Part shown: piece by piece, positions 8,133 through 17,196 of the stretch | Layout of the letters: every line of letters begins with the position of its first letter | Position numbering within the stretch: position 1 is the first letter of the stretch | Assembly: GCA_031426455.1 (NCBI GenBank) | Contig: JANPLI010000105.1 | Span: 29,901-93,900, forward strand | DNA from: JANNMJ01 sp031426455 | GTDB taxonomy: Bacteria > Bacteroidota > Bacteroidia > Cytophagales > Hymenobacteraceae | Direction: 5' to 3' | DNA length: 64,000 nt | The notes under the pieces: model-generated | The model's input: the letters and a program-made list of their open reading frames with translations, nothing else | The model's database searches: none | Told to the model about the DNA's origin: nothing | Program-made: the position numbers and the translations under genes

Positions 8133-8322
8133 AAAGGATGACACCGCCGTAACGACGGCGTCCCACGCCGTCGAAACCGATTTCAGCAGATCAGCAGCCA
8201 GTAACAGGTGTATCACAAATGACAACGAGGGTGCGACGGCGCGGAGCGCCGTCGGTACAGGGAGGCCGGCGCGAAGTACCGGCGTTACATACTTTGACGG
8301 ACGGCGTGCCGCGCCGTGCGTC
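8105..8322. repeat. cluster of four REP-like GACGGCG hairpins
   Basis: Four related palindromes lie around the MBOAT start and the end of the SGNH gene: 8107-8126, 8153-8173 (perfect 9-bp stem, CCC loop), 8234-8254 (perfect 9-bp stem, GGA loop) and about 8296-8322. Each has a GACGGCG/CGCCGTC core, and most have GTTACA or TGTAAC at one side. A fifth copy lies at 9888-9908. Their spacing and shared flank suggest a dispersed REP-like family rather than terminators, because no T-run follows. Confidence 0.75.
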
Positions 8323-9787
8323 AGGGTTTGAGCAGCACGCGCGGCGCCACCGGCCCGATGGGGACCAGGGCGGCGCGCAGGGCAATGGTCAGCAAGTCGG
8401 CTTGCAATTGGTAACCACGCAGGGTGTAATGTACATAGTCGCGCTGGGCCAGGCCGGTGGCAGTCCAGTTCGGGATGGAATTGGCGCCGCCCATCACGCG
8501 GTTGAAATCCCAGACGGCGCAGTCGGTCTGCTCGGCCACGTCGATCAGGATGCGCGTGGCGGCGGCGGTGCGCGCGGCGTTGGGGCGGCCGTTACGGTAG
8601 GTATCGCCGGGGGTGGTGAGCAGCAGCGCGGCTTGTGGGGCAGCGCGTTGCAGCATTTGAAGGAACGTACCCACGTCGCGGCGGAACGCTACGGAGTCGA
8701 AGGAGCCGCCGAATACGTCGTTCGTTCCGAGCGAAACCACCACCAGATCCGGGTTCAGCACGGCCAGTTGGCGCCGCAGGCGCCCGCAGCGCAGGTATGA
8801 GGCCACGGTGGCGCCATTGCCGCCGGCCACGCTCCAGTCCAGGCCGGGCGTGTCGGATTCCAGGTGCAGGCCCTGCAAAATCAGGCGGCGCTGGCCGGGG
8901 CGCGTCTGCCGCACCCGAAAAGTGAGCGTCGTGACGGGCGCCCGCAGCGTCCATTCGCCGCAACCGGCGGTGTAATCCGGTCGATACGCGGCTACCCCCG
9001 CCGAATCGACCAGCTCCAGCCGGTACGAGGCCGAATCGTCGAGCGGGTAAAATACCCGTACCCGCGCCACTGGCGAGCGCGCGGCCGTGGCGCCCACCAG
9101 CCGCAGCGTGAACGTGGCGCCGGCCGTGGCCGTGGCGCCCGCCAGCCCCGCCAGCCCCCAGTTGGAGTGGTGCGCCGGAATGGCCGAACGGCGCGGCAGC
9201 CAGGTACCGGTGGCGATGACGCGGTAGTCGTAGGGGTTGTTGGTGCGGGCCAGTGCGTACGGAAACACCAGCCCGCGCCCGGCCGAGCCGTAATCGGCCT
9301 GCCAGGCATCGCGGACGCGGGCCGTGAGCAGGTCGGCTTGCAGGTGCGAATCGCCGAGGTGCACCACCCGCACCGTGCGCCGCTGCCCGGCGGTGAGCGC
9401 CTCGGTGGCTTCGCGGAACGGGCGGAGTGGATCGGCGCCGAAAGTCAGGATCTGATTCGCTTCAACCGCCATAAACGCGGGCTGAAAGTCAGCAGGATAC
9501 TGCGGATACGTGGCTTTGAACGTGGAATCGGGCGGCGCAAAGAACCGCCGCACTGGTCGCGCCACCGGGCGCCGGGCGTGCGCTACGTGTACTGGCCAGC
9601 GCCGGTGCCGCGCTACCGTCGCCCGCCGATGCCGAACCACCGCTGCCCGCCGATGCCGAACCGTAACCGTCGTCCGTTTTTTGGCGCGCGGCGCAGCGCG
9701 GGCCTGCGCCCACAAGCCGGCATCCAACCCCAACAGCAGGGTCAGCACCAGGGCGAGCGGGCGCAAAAAACGGTGATGGTGGGGCAC
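8321..9787 (-). CDS. SGNH/GDSL hydrolase-type protein 1 (secreted)
   Basis: A 488-residue protein with an N-terminal hydrophobic signal (LALVLTLLLGLDAGLWAQA) ending in an AQA-like cleavage site. A basic repeat-rich stretch follows (RHRRAAVV, RHRRATVA, RHRRWPV). The SGNH hydrolase motifs come in order: HLGDSHLQAD with nucleophile Ser147, SLGTND (Asn of block III) and DYVHYT (Asp/His of block V). It lies between a second SGNH gene and the MBOAT gene, all on one strand, so it probably receives acetyl groups exported by the MBOAT protein and places them on a cell-surface polymer. The substrate is unknown. Confidence 0.85.
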   Translation of the reverse strand: MPHHHRFLRPLALVLTLLLGLDAGLWAQARAAPRAKKRTTVTVRHRRAAVVRHRRATVARHRRWPVHVAHARRPVARPVRRFFAPPDSTFKATYPQYPADFQPAFMAVEANQILTFGADPLRPFREATEALTAGQRRTVRVVHLGDSHLQADLLTARVRDAWQADYGSAGRGLVFPYALARTNNPYDYRVIATGTWLPRRSAIPAHHSNWGLAGLAGATATAGATFTLRLVGATAARSPVARVRVFYPLDDSASYRLELVDSAGVAAYRPDYTAGCGEWTLRAPVTTLTFRVRQTRPGQRRLILQGLHLESDTPGLDWSVAGGNGATVASYLRCGRLRRQLAVLNPDLVVVSLGTNDVFGGSFDSVAFRRDVGTFLQMLQRAAPQAALLLTTPGDTYRNGRPNAARTAAATRILIDVAEQTDCAVWDFNRVMGGANSIPNWTATGLAQRDYVHYTLRGYQLQADLLTIALRAALVPIGPVAPRVLLKP

Positions 9788-9887
9788 GGGAGAGTTTTCG
9801 GCGGACGGTTAGAGAGTGATTAATTTCGACAGCGCAGGGGCTGTCATTACTTGCTGTTGCTGAAACTGTTGAGTACTGTTGCTGCTG

Positions 9888-9908
9888 CGACGGCGCGGAG
9901 CACCGTCG
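9888..9908. repeat. REP-like GACGGCG hairpin between the two SGNH genes
   Basis: The palindrome CGACGGCGC-GGA-GCACCGTCG (one mismatch) is followed by GTTACA, as in the cluster at 8.1-8.3 kb. It sits right after the stop of the upstream SGNH gene. There is no T-run. Confidence 0.7.
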
Positions 9909-11507
9909 TTACATTGGTCTGGCCCAGTTGTCGTATTCGCGGATCAAGGCTTTCCAGAGCAGTTCGCCGACGATGCGGGCGCCGGGACCGGAAAAGTGTG
10001 TGTAGTCGGGCTGGGCCAGGGCGGGGCGCGCCGCCACCCAGGCAGGCATTGCATCTTCGCCGCCCATCGCGCCATATAAATCCCAGAAGGCGCAGCCCGT
10101 GGCGAAGGCGGCATTGCGCTGGGCTTCCCGGACTTTTTCGACGCTCGGCCGGGTGTGCCAGGCGCCGTCCCGGCGACGGCTCATATCGGAGATGCCAATC
10201 ACGAGGACCGGGATTTCGGGCACCGTCCGGCGCAGCAGCCGGAGCTGGCCGGTCAGCATCCGTTGGTAATAGCTGTAAGATTTGGCTTCCGCCGCACCCA
10301 CGTTCACGCCAAATTCGAGTACGATCAGCCCCACCCCCAGGCGCCGGAGTTGGCGGCCGTAGAAAGGCATCTGCATCCGGCCAAACTCGGTACACGACGA
10401 GCCGCGCAGACTCACATTGTCCACGGCCACGCCCTGGCGGCAATCGAAGGCCAGGGCCAACACATCGGGCGAGGGGTTGCCGCTGGTGGCACGGAACCGT
10501 GCCTCCACCCCTTTGGCGCCCACCGGCAGCTCTTTGGTGAACACGCCCACCGAATCGGGCGCCGTGGGGTCGAGGCGTTCATCGTCGGCCAGCACGGCGC
10601 CGTCGGCCTTCAGCGTCAGTTGAAACGGCGCGTTGGGGTTGCGATACAACACCCGGACCTGCTCCGGGCGCCCGACCGGGCCAAACCCGCGCCGGGGGAA
10701 CGTGTAGCGCGCCGTGGCCGCGCCGCCGCTGACTTTACCGCTGGAATCGGTGCGGGCCGCGCCGAAGCGGAAGTAGGCGTCCAGCGGGCCATAAAAGACG
10801 TGCGGCGCCTTCTGACGGGGGCCGTAGGCCGCATATTTTTTCCACGGCCCGCGCGGCCGGACCTGCACCGTCTGGCGGGCTTCATTCACTTCAGCCACGG
10901 CCACCAGGCCCGGCCCGCAGCCGCCGAACTGCTCCTGAAAACGCTGCCGCAGGTAGCTCGTCACGCGGTCGCCTTCGAGTTGTGAGTCGCCGATGTGCAG
11001 CACCCGCGTGTGGCCGCCGGTGGCGGCCAGGTCGTGCAGGGTGCGAAAAAAGGCCGTCAGCACGTCGGGGCGACCTTCGGGAAACTCGATGGGGAACGCC
11101 AGCCGGGCCGTGTCCGGGGCGGGCACCCGGCGCGTGGGCAGCGGAGGAGCTGGGGGCCGAACGACCGCGGTTGTTCCGGCGTGCGTCAGCGAGTCAGCAG
11201 GTACTGGCCGGGCATTGGCGCTGCCGGGCACGGCATCCGGGGCCGGTTCCGTGCCGGGGGCAGCCACGGAATCGTCCTCGGCCAACAGCCCGGCGGCGCT
11301 CGCCTGCGCCAGGGTACCGGTGATGTCTTTGAGGGCGGGTGGCGGTGTGGGCAGCACGTCGGGCAGCCCGATCAGGCGTACCGTCAGCGGCGGCGTGAGG
11401 GCCGTAGCCGGAAAAACCAGCCGCCCGCCCGGCACCAGCACGGCCAACGCCACCAGCAGGCCCCCCACCAAAATCAACAAACCAAGTGCGCGCAGCGGAG
11501 AAACCAT
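9909..11507 (-). CDS. SGNH/GDSL hydrolase-type protein 2 (membrane anchored)
   Basis: A protein of 532 residues from ATG 11507, which is followed at once by a transmembrane segment (LGLLILVGGLLVALAVLV). The longer frame to 11636 adds an Arg-rich leader without family likeness. After a Pro/Ala-rich linker come LHIGDSQLEGD (block I Ser), a VLEFGVNVG stretch where block III would be, and DYTHFS (block V Asp/His). Block III has Val-Asn instead of the usual Gly-x-Asn/Thr-Asn-Asp order, which may alter catalysis. It is the first gene of the presumed MBOAT-SGNH O-acetylation operon. Two SGNH partners for one MBOAT resembles the AlgJ/AlgX pairing; equivalence is inferred. Confidence 0.8.
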   Translation of the reverse strand: MVSPLRALGLLILVGGLLVALAVLVPGGRLVFPATALTPPLTVRLIGLPDVLPTPPPALKDITGTLAQASAAGLLAEDDSVAAPGTEPAPDAVPGSANARPVPADSLTHAGTTAVVRPPAPPLPTRRVPAPDTARLAFPIEFPEGRPDVLTAFFRTLHDLAATGGHTRVLHIGDSQLEGDRVTSYLRQRFQEQFGGCGPGLVAVAEVNEARQTVQVRPRGPWKKYAAYGPRQKAPHVFYGPLDAYFRFGAARTDSSGKVSGGAATARYTFPRRGFGPVGRPEQVRVLYRNPNAPFQLTLKADGAVLADDERLDPTAPDSVGVFTKELPVGAKGVEARFRATSGNPSPDVLALAFDCRQGVAVDNVSLRGSSCTEFGRMQMPFYGRQLRRLGVGLIVLEFGVNVGAAEAKSYSYYQRMLTGQLRLLRRTVPEIPVLVIGISDMSRRRDGAWHTRPSVEKVREAQRNAAFATGCAFWDLYGAMGGEDAMPAWVAARPALAQPDYTHFSGPGARIVGELLWKALIREYDNWARPM

Positions 11508-11777
11508 CGAGGCCCCAAAGGTACGGGCGGGCGGGACAGGCGCCCCCCGCCCCTCGCGCGTCCGGCGCCGTTGCGGAAGCCCCGTGGGTATCGTGTAGTG
11601 GGCATCCCAGCGGGCTCTCCTAAAGCGGCCCACCACCGTCCACGCCGGGGTCGTCCGCCCAATCCGGACCCGAATGGACCGGGGTCAAACCAGCGTCTGG
11701 AGCGCCCTGCTCGACGCCCGCATTCTCAGCACGGCCCCACCCCTACCGGGCGGCACCCCGCGCTGCCGCAGCGCCGC

Positions 11778-12260
11778 TCATTGCGGCGCAATCAGGGTCG
11801 TCAGCTCCTCGTAGAGGGCGCGCACGGCGTGGGCCGGGCGGGCGCCGGGTGCGCCCCAGGTCAGGCGCACGGCCCGGCCAGTGCGAGTGCGGCCTTCGAG
11901 AAAATAAGTCAGGTTGCCGGGCTGGTTGAAGGCGAGCGAATCGGCGGGCAGGGCGTCGAAGGCGACAAAGGCAGCGCGCACCCGGTAGGCGGACGGCGTC
12001 GGCAGCGGCGTGGGGGCGGCGGTCGTGTCGCCGGGCATCCCCCGGCGGCTGGTGAAATGGCCATCGGCGGCGAGCGTGTAGCTCGTCACCGACCCCGTAA
12101 AGCCCCCGCCGGAGCCGAAGCGCAGCGTGCGCGCGACGGCCGGTGACGCTGCCCCGGCGCTGGTACCGGCGCCGGTGGAATGCGGCGTGCAGCCAGTCAG
12201 CAGGAAAGTGGCCAGTAGCAACATTGGGGCGGGGCGCAGCGAACCGGAACCGTTCTTCAT
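11778..12260 (-). CDS. putative lipoprotein, unknown function
   Basis: A 160-residue protein with a signal peptide ending in the lipobox LLTGC, so it is exported and probably lipid-anchored. The mature part contains FGSGGGFTGSVTSYTL, a pattern I recognise from small uncharacterised Bacteroidota proteins, and a later YFLEGRTRTGRAVRLTW strand. ATG 12260 is chosen because an earlier in-frame start (12296) would lie inside the upstream terminator hairpin. No enzyme motifs are seen. Confidence 0.7.
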   Translation of the reverse strand: MKNGSGSLRPAPMLLLATFLLTGCTPHSTGAGTSAGAASPAVARTLRFGSGGGFTGSVTSYTLAADGHFTSRRGMPGDTTAAPTPLPTPSAYRVRAAFVAFDALPADSLAFNQPGNLTYFLEGRTRTGRAVRLTWGAPGARPAHAVRALYEELTTLIAPQ

Positions 12261-12271
12261 TCCGCAAATGA

Positions 12272-12305
12272 ACGCTAAAAGAAAAAAGCCAGGCAAAGCC
12301 CGGCT
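12272..12305 (-). terminator. Rho-independent terminator after pdxH
   Basis: On the minus strand an AGCCGGGC / GCCTGGCT stem (8 bp, one mismatch) with a TTT loop is followed by TTTTTTCTTTT. It lies downstream of pdxH and directly upstream of the lipoprotein start, separating the two transcripts. Confidence 0.75.
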
Positions 12306-12477
12306 CCTTTCAGTGGTTCAAAAACCTGTTCTTATGCGGAGGCAAAAGTACCCGGCTGTTTGGGCGGGCGCAAGCGTAACGGCCTGATTTAACGGAAGCA
12401 TAATGCTGGAGCCGCTGAAGCCGATGCGGATCGCCGGAGGCTAATTGCTTGAGGCTTGTGGCCTGAAGCGCTTTCGC

Positions 12478-13131
12478 TCAGGGCGCCAGGCGGGTGCGGG
12501 TCCAGGTGCCGTCGGGGGTGCGTTCGTAGCGCAGGCGGTCGTGCAGGCGGCTGGGGCGCCCCTGCCAGAACTCGATGCGGTGTGGGTGCAGCGTGAAGCC
12601 GCCCCAGTACGGCGGACGGGGCAGCGACTCGATGCCCGCAAAGCGCGCTTCAATTTCCGCCTCGCGGGCTTCGAGCGTGGCGCGGTCAGCGATTTCCGCA
12701 CTCTGCGGCGAGGCCCACGCCCCAATCTGCGAAGCCCGCGGGCGCGACTGAAAATAAGCATCCGCCACGGCGGCATCGGTGCGTACCACCTCGCCTTCGA
12801 TGCGCACCTGGCGCTCCAGACCGGGCCAGAAAAAAGTGAGCGCCGCGCGCGGGTTGGCCGTCAGGGCGCGGCCCTTGCGGCTTTCATAATTGGTGTAGAA
12901 AGTGAAACCGCCGGGCACGCCGGTTTGCAGGTTTTTGAGCAGCACCACGCGGGCGGCGGGCGTGCCATCGGCATCCACGGTACTCAATAGCATCGCGGTG
13001 GGCTCGTCGAGTTGCGCGTGCAGGGCTTCGTCGAGCCAGTGTTGAAACTGCACCAGCGCATCCGGGTGGGCATCGGCTTCGGAAAACACCTGCTGAGCGT
13101 AGGTTTTGCGGATATCGGCGAGGTTGGTCAT
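12478..13131 (-). CDS. pdxH: pyridoxamine 5'-phosphate oxidase
   Basis: A 217-residue FMN enzyme that oxidises pyridoxine/pyridoxamine 5'-phosphate to pyridoxal 5'-phosphate. Typical blocks are visible: ARVVLLKNL, FYTNYESRKGRAL (FMN phosphate binding), ASPQSAEI and the C-terminal EFWQGRPSRLHDRLRYER signature. The frame extends upstream to 13518, but ATG 13131 (MTNLADIRKTY) matches the family N-terminus. It is transcribed divergently from yqgE and is closed by a clear terminator. Confidence 0.95.
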   Translation of the reverse strand: MTNLADIRKTYAQQVFSEADAHPDALVQFQHWLDEALHAQLDEPTAMLLSTVDADGTPAARVVLLKNLQTGVPGGFTFYTNYESRKGRALTANPRAALTFFWPGLERQVRIEGEVVRTDAAVADAYFQSRPRASQIGAWASPQSAEIADRATLEAREAEIEARFAGIESLPRPPYWGGFTLHPHRIEFWQGRPSRLHDRLRYERTPDGTWTRTRLAP

Positions 13132-13330
13132 CAGCGAAAAAGAAGGAAGAACGCGGTCCGGCACTCCGGAACCGCCGTGAAATACCGGATTCATTGCCGT
13201 TATTGGGCCAAAGAAACGATGAATGGGCGGGTGAAGGGGTAGCAGGTGGTGCATTTGCGGGACGTATCGACGACCCCAAACCCGCCAACCCTCGTACCCA
13301 TCAACCTGCAACCCCTCCTCCGTAAACCTA

Positions 13331-13903
13331 ATGACGCTGACGCCCGGCACCCTGCTTCTGGCCCGCCCTTTTCTGGGCGACCCCAATTTTGAGCGAACCG
13401 TAATACTGATCTGCCGCCACGACGATGAGGAAGGCACCTTCGGCCTGGTCCTGAACCGCCTCACCGAGCTGGTGTTGCCCGACGTGCTGCCTTTTCTCGA
13501 TGCCGACGTGCCCGGCACCGCCGCCCCCCTGCCCTTGGCGATGGGCGGACCGGTGCAGCAGAACTCGCTGCATTATATCCACCGCCTGCCCGACCTGCCG
13601 GATGCTATCGCCCTGGGCGAAAACAGCGGCGTGTTTTGGGGTGGCGACTTCGACGCCCTGACCGAAGAAGTACAGGCCGGGCGGCTGACACCCGCCAACG
13701 CGCGCTTTTTCGTGGGCTACTCCGGGTGGGCCGCCGGGCAGTTGGCGGAAGAAATCAGCCGCGAAACGTGGGTCGTGCGTAAGGATGCGGCCGCGAAAGT
13801 GTTTACTTTTGACCCCGAATCGCTCTGGCAAGGAGTTTTGCGCGAAATGGGCGGGCGCTACCGCCTGCTGGCCAACTACCCGATTGACCCGAGCCTCAAC
13901 TAG
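13331..13903 (+). CDS. yqgE: YqgE/AlgH family protein (UPF0301)
   Basis: A 190-residue cytoplasmic protein of family length. It has the conserved start GTLLLARPFLGDPNF, the RTVILICRHDDEEGTFGLVLN block and the FVGYSGWAAGQL motif. The family is widespread and AlgH has been linked to alginate regulation in Pseudomonas, but the molecular role is not settled. It is divergent from pdxH and followed by a DUF349 gene 134 bp downstream. Confidence 0.92.
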   Translation: MTLTPGTLLLARPFLGDPNFERTVILICRHDDEEGTFGLVLNRLTELVLPDVLPFLDADVPGTAAPLPLAMGGPVQQNSLHYIHRLPDLPDAIALGENSGVFWGGDFDALTEEVQAGRLTPANARFFVGYSGWAAGQLAEEISRETWVVRKDAAAKVFTFDPESLWQGVLREMGGRYRLLANYPIDPSLN

Positions 13904-14037
13904 TCGGTTGGGCTGCTACCCGACAGATCAGCCAGCCTTCCCACAATCGACCAGCCGACCCACCACGTTTTTTTACTCCCGTCCGGGCCGCGCCAGCGCT
14001 GCCCCGAACCTCGTTTTTTCTTTTTTCCCGTTCCCCG

Positions 14038-16650
14038 ATGAACACGTCCGAAACGCCCGAACAGCCCGATCTCAACGCGATGAGCGTGCTGGAACGCCGC
14101 TTGGCGGAAATTGCCGCCCGTAAGCAGCAGGACTCCGCCGAAACCCCTGCCGCTGCGCCGGCACCCGCTGCTGCCACTGCCCCGCAAGCTGAGCCTGTGG
14201 CCGAATCCGTGGCCGAATCCGTGGCCGAAGCCAGCACGGCCGAAGCCAACGCCGAAGCCGCAATGCCGGTGCAGGTTTCCGCTCCGGAAGTGCCGGAGAT
14301 CGAAATCAGCGCAGAAATTTCGCCGTTGACGCCCGCAACGGCCGATGCGCCGGCTGATATCGAGCCGACTGCTGCCGTCGCGCCATCGACGCTGGAAACC
14401 CCTTCGCAGGCCGCCGCTGCTGCCGTGACCGAAGTCGCCCACGCAGAAGTGAGCAGCGCGGCTCCGGTCGTTGAAGTCACCGAGGTCGTCGCCGAGGTCG
14501 TCGCCGAAACCGCTCCGGCCGATGCGCTGGCCGCGGCTGCTACTTCCTCAGCCACTACCGCCGATGCGGCCGCAACCGTGGAGCCGCACGAAGCCCAAAG
14601 CTCGGTGAGCGCCGCCGCCGACATGTTGACCCAGCCCGCCGCTGAACCCGTAACGGCCGCCGCAGCAATTTCCGCCCCCGCTCCCGCCCTGACGGCTGCG
14701 GAAACCGACGCCGCCGATGCCGCCGCCGACGATGACGCCGAAGACAGCGCGGAAGCCCCCATTGAATTCGCTGACTTTGACAGCCTGGACGCCGGGGCGA
14801 TGAGCCGCCTGCTGCTGGCCGCCATTGGCCGGGCGGAAGCCTTCGACCAGGCCAAGACGCTGATCGACCGCAAGCGCGAGTACGAGGCCAAATATGATCA
14901 GGAGCGCGAGGAAGCCCTCAAACGTTTCCTGGCCGCCGGCGGCGACGCCGGAGAATTCGACCGCGCCGATACGGCCGACCATAAAGCCCTCGAAAAAGCC
15001 TGGCAGCAATTCCGCGAGACCCGTGCCCAGCGCCGCCGGCAGGAAGAGCAGCAGCAGGCCCAGAACCTCGAACGCAAGCAGACGCTGTTGCAGCAACTGC
15101 GCGAGATGGGCGAGGGCGGCGAAGCCGACACGGACAAGCTGGCCCCAAAAATCAAAGCCCTGCAAACCGAGTGGCGTTCGATTGGGCCGGTGCCGTACAA
15201 AGAGTCGAAGGAACTGTGGCAGGCGTATGATGCCCTCCTCGACCGCTTCTACTCGCAGCGTTCGCAGACCTTTGAGCTGAAGGACCTCGACCGGCGCAAG
15301 AACCTGGAGCTGAAAAACGGCCTGATTCTGCGCGCCGAACTACTGTTCGAGCCAGCCCAGACCAACCCGATGCAGGCCGCGCGCGACCTGCGCGGCCTCC
15401 ACGAAGAGTGGAAGCACGTCGGCCCCGTTCCGCAGGACCAGCGCGAAGAGGTTTGGGCGCGCTTCATTGCTGCCTCCGACCGCATTCAGGGCAAGCGCAC
15501 CGAAGAGCTGGCCGGGCGCCGCGCCACCGAGCAGGAGGCCCTCGAGCGCAAAAACGCGCTGATGGCCCAACTGGAGGCGCTGACGGACTTTCAGTCGGAC
15601 CGCATCGAAGACTGGAAAGCCAAAACCGACGAACTGCAGACCCTAAAGCAGCAGTGGGATGCCGCCGGTTACGTGCCGCGCGCCCAGGCGTCGGAGATGA
15701 ACAAGAAGTTTTGGGCACTTTACAAGGCTTTCTTCGCCAAGAAAGGCACCTTCTTCAAGGCCCTCGACGACGAGCGGATGGCCAACGTCAAGCGCAAGGA
15801 AGAACTGATTGCGCTGGCCGAAAGCCACCAGGAAGACCAGGATTACGCCGCCACCCGCGACAAGTACATCAACTGGCAGAAGGAGTGGAAAACCATTGGC
15901 CCGGTGCCGGAGCGGCTTTCGCAGAAACTCTGGACGCGCTTCCGCGCTGCCTGCAACGCCTTCTTCGAGCGCCCGAACCGCGAGTTTGTGCAGCGGCAGC
16001 AGCAGTTCGTGGCCCGCGAAGCCGAGCTGAACGAACTGTCGGCCGCTAAAAATGCCTACCTTGATCAGGTGGCTGAAAAGCTGGCTGCATCCGACAAAGG
16101 CGCCGGCTCGCTGGATGAATACAAGGGTATTCTAGCTTCCTGGAACCAGTTCGACGCCGACAACGCCCAAGGCCGTAACGTGCCCGTAGCGCCGCAGGTG
16201 GAAGACCGTTTCTTCTCGCTCCTGAGCCGCTACCTCGATACGGTGCCGATCACCTACGCCCAGAAGCAGGAGCTGCTGTTCCGCCAGAGCCTGGAGCAGA
16301 TGAAGGCCGCCCCGGATGCCGCCCAGCGTTTCGCCCGCCGCGAGCAGGACCTGCGCCGCGTCATCACGGAGCAGGAAAACGAAATCGCTACGCTTCGCAC
16401 GAACCTCGGCTTCTTCGCCCGCTCGAAAAACGCCGACTCGCTCCGCCAGGAGTATGAAGGTCGGATTCAGGAGGCTACCTCGCGCGTGGAATCAGCGAAA
16501 GAGCAACTCAAAAAGGTGCGCTCCGCCGCTCCGCCGATGCCCGAACGCGCCTTCGGTAACGACCGCGACGGTGACCGTCGGGGTGGCCGGCCGGGGGGCG
16601 GTGGCAATCGTCCCGGCGGCTTCGGCGGCGGGGGCGGCGGTCGTCGCTAG
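14038..16650 (+). CDS. DUF349 repeat protein
   Basis: An 870-residue protein in three parts. Residues 1 to about 250 are an acidic, Ala/Glu/Pro/Val-rich low-complexity region with near-tandem VAESVAESVAE and EVVAEVVAET. From about 290 to 740 there are at least four DUF349 units, each with a W-x-x-x-G-x-V-P core (EWRSIGPVPYKES, EWKHVGPVPQDQ, QWDAAGYVPRAQ, EWKTIGPVPERL) in a charged helical context likely to form coiled coils. The C-terminus ends in a Gly/Arg-rich tail (GGRPGGGGNRPGG). DUF349 proteins are typical of Bacteroidota and actinobacteria; the function is unknown. RGG-like tails often bind nucleic acid, which is inference here. Confidence 0.88.
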   Translation: MNTSETPEQPDLNAMSVLERRLAEIAARKQQDSAETPAAAPAPAAATAPQAEPVAESVAESVAEASTAEANAEAAMPVQVSAPEVPEIEISAEISPLTPATADAPADIEPTAAVAPSTLETPSQAAAAAVTEVAHAEVSSAAPVVEVTEVVAEVVAETAPADALAAAATSSATTADAAATVEPHEAQSSVSAAADMLTQPAAEPVTAAAAISAPAPALTAAETDAADAAADDDAEDSAEAPIEFADFDSLDAGAMSRLLLAAIGRAEAFDQAKTLIDRKREYEAKYDQEREEALKRFLAAGGDAGEFDRADTADHKALEKAWQQFRETRAQRRRQEEQQQAQNLERKQTLLQQLREMGEGGEADTDKLAPKIKALQTEWRSIGPVPYKESKELWQAYDALLDRFYSQRSQTFELKDLDRRKNLELKNGLILRAELLFEPAQTNPMQAARDLRGLHEEWKHVGPVPQDQREEVWARFIAASDRIQGKRTEELAGRRATEQEALERKNALMAQLEALTDFQSDRIEDWKAKTDELQTLKQQWDAAGYVPRAQASEMNKKFWALYKAFFAKKGTFFKALDDERMANVKRKEELIALAESHQEDQDYAATRDKYINWQKEWKTIGPVPERLSQKLWTRFRAACNAFFERPNREFVQRQQQFVAREAELNELSAAKNAYLDQVAEKLAASDKGAGSLDEYKGILASWNQFDADNAQGRNVPVAPQVEDRFFSLLSRYLDTVPITYAQKQELLFRQSLEQMKAAPDAAQRFARREQDLRRVITEQENEIATLRTNLGFFARSKNADSLRQEYEGRIQEATSRVESAKEQLKKVRSAAPPMPERAFGNDRDGDRRGGRPGGGGNRPGGFGGGGGGRR

Positions 16651-16656
16651 AAAAAA

Positions 16657-16689
16657 CTTGGCCCAACGGTCGGCTTCAGCGTACTTTTG
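16657..16689 (+). promoter_or_regulatory. Bacteroidota-type promoter of tRNA-Thr
   Basis: A -7 element TACTTTTG (16682-16689) matches TAnnTTTG, and a TTG (16658-16660) lies 21 bp upstream as the -33 element. The predicted start is about 30 bp before the tRNA. Spacing and sequence fit the Bacteroides sigma-A consensus. Confidence 0.75.
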
Positions 16690-16723
16690 TGCCCGAAGCC
16701 GGCCGATAGGCCGGGTTGGTTTT

Positions 16724-16796
16724 GCCTCCTTAGCTCAGCTGGTAGAGCAACTGATTTGTAATCAGTAGGTCGCTGGTTCGATCCCGGCAGGAGGCT
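16724..16796 (+). tRNA. trnT: tRNA-Thr (anticodon UGU)
   Basis: The gene folds as a standard cloverleaf. The acceptor GCCTCCT pairs with AGGAGGC, with discriminator T and no encoded CCA. The D stem is GCTC/GAGC. The anticodon stem ACTGA/TCAGT encloses the loop TTTGTAA with anticodon TGT. The T arm is GCTGG-TTCGATC-CCGGC. It reads ACA (and related) threonine codons. It has its own promoter and terminator. Confidence 0.97.
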
Positions 16797-16813
16797 CCGT
16801 ATTACACACCCGG

Positions 16814-16868
16814 AAACCCCGGAAAGTCGCAAATCTGGCAACAGATGCGGTTTTCCGGGGTTTTTGGT
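16814..16868 (+). terminator. terminator of tRNA-Thr
   Basis: A 12-bp stem AAACCCCGGAAA / TTTCCGGGGTTT with a 26-nt loop is followed by TTTTTGG. It lies 17 bp after the tRNA 3' end. Confidence 0.8.
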
Positions 16869-16904
16869 TTCTGGCTGGGCTAAGTTGCGAGCTACGCGCC
16901 TAGT

Positions 16905-17177
16905 TTATCGTAAGGTATGCACGCCAATGAAAAAGACCCGTTTGAGGGCAAGCTCTTCCGCTGTCACGGCGTGAATGCGCTTGGGGAAACGGTTCGTGAA
17001 AGTGCTGAACTCAGTCTCAACTCCTTTTCGATAGTGCTGAATGAGAAAAGCTTCGGCCAGATGATAGGGCTGTTTGCTGTTGTCGCATCGCATCGCAAAC
17101 AGCCACGCACGGGTGTAATTAAGCAAACTAACAACCAGCCGGTTGTAATACTCACTAAAAATGAGGCCAGTCGCCAA
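16905..17177 (-). pseudogene. transposase C-terminal remnant (IS982-like)
   Basis: A 90-codon frame contains YRKGVETEFSTFTNRFP followed by IHAVTAEELALKRVFFIG. This pattern (K-x-VET-x-FS...FPK-x-IHAVTA-x-G/E-x-x-L-K) is typical of the end of IS982-type DDE transposases. The catalytic N-terminal part is missing, so it cannot be active. It lies beside a second, unrelated IS3-type fragment, marking this site as a repeated insertion point next to the tRNA. Confidence 0.6.
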
Positions 17178-17196
17178 GGGCGGCTAAGTTCGACTT

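Noticed and set aside
6939..8141. 400-codon frame opposite the MBOAT gene
   Set aside because: Pure shadow of a well-supported membrane protein gene in GC-rich DNA; repetitive charged composition.
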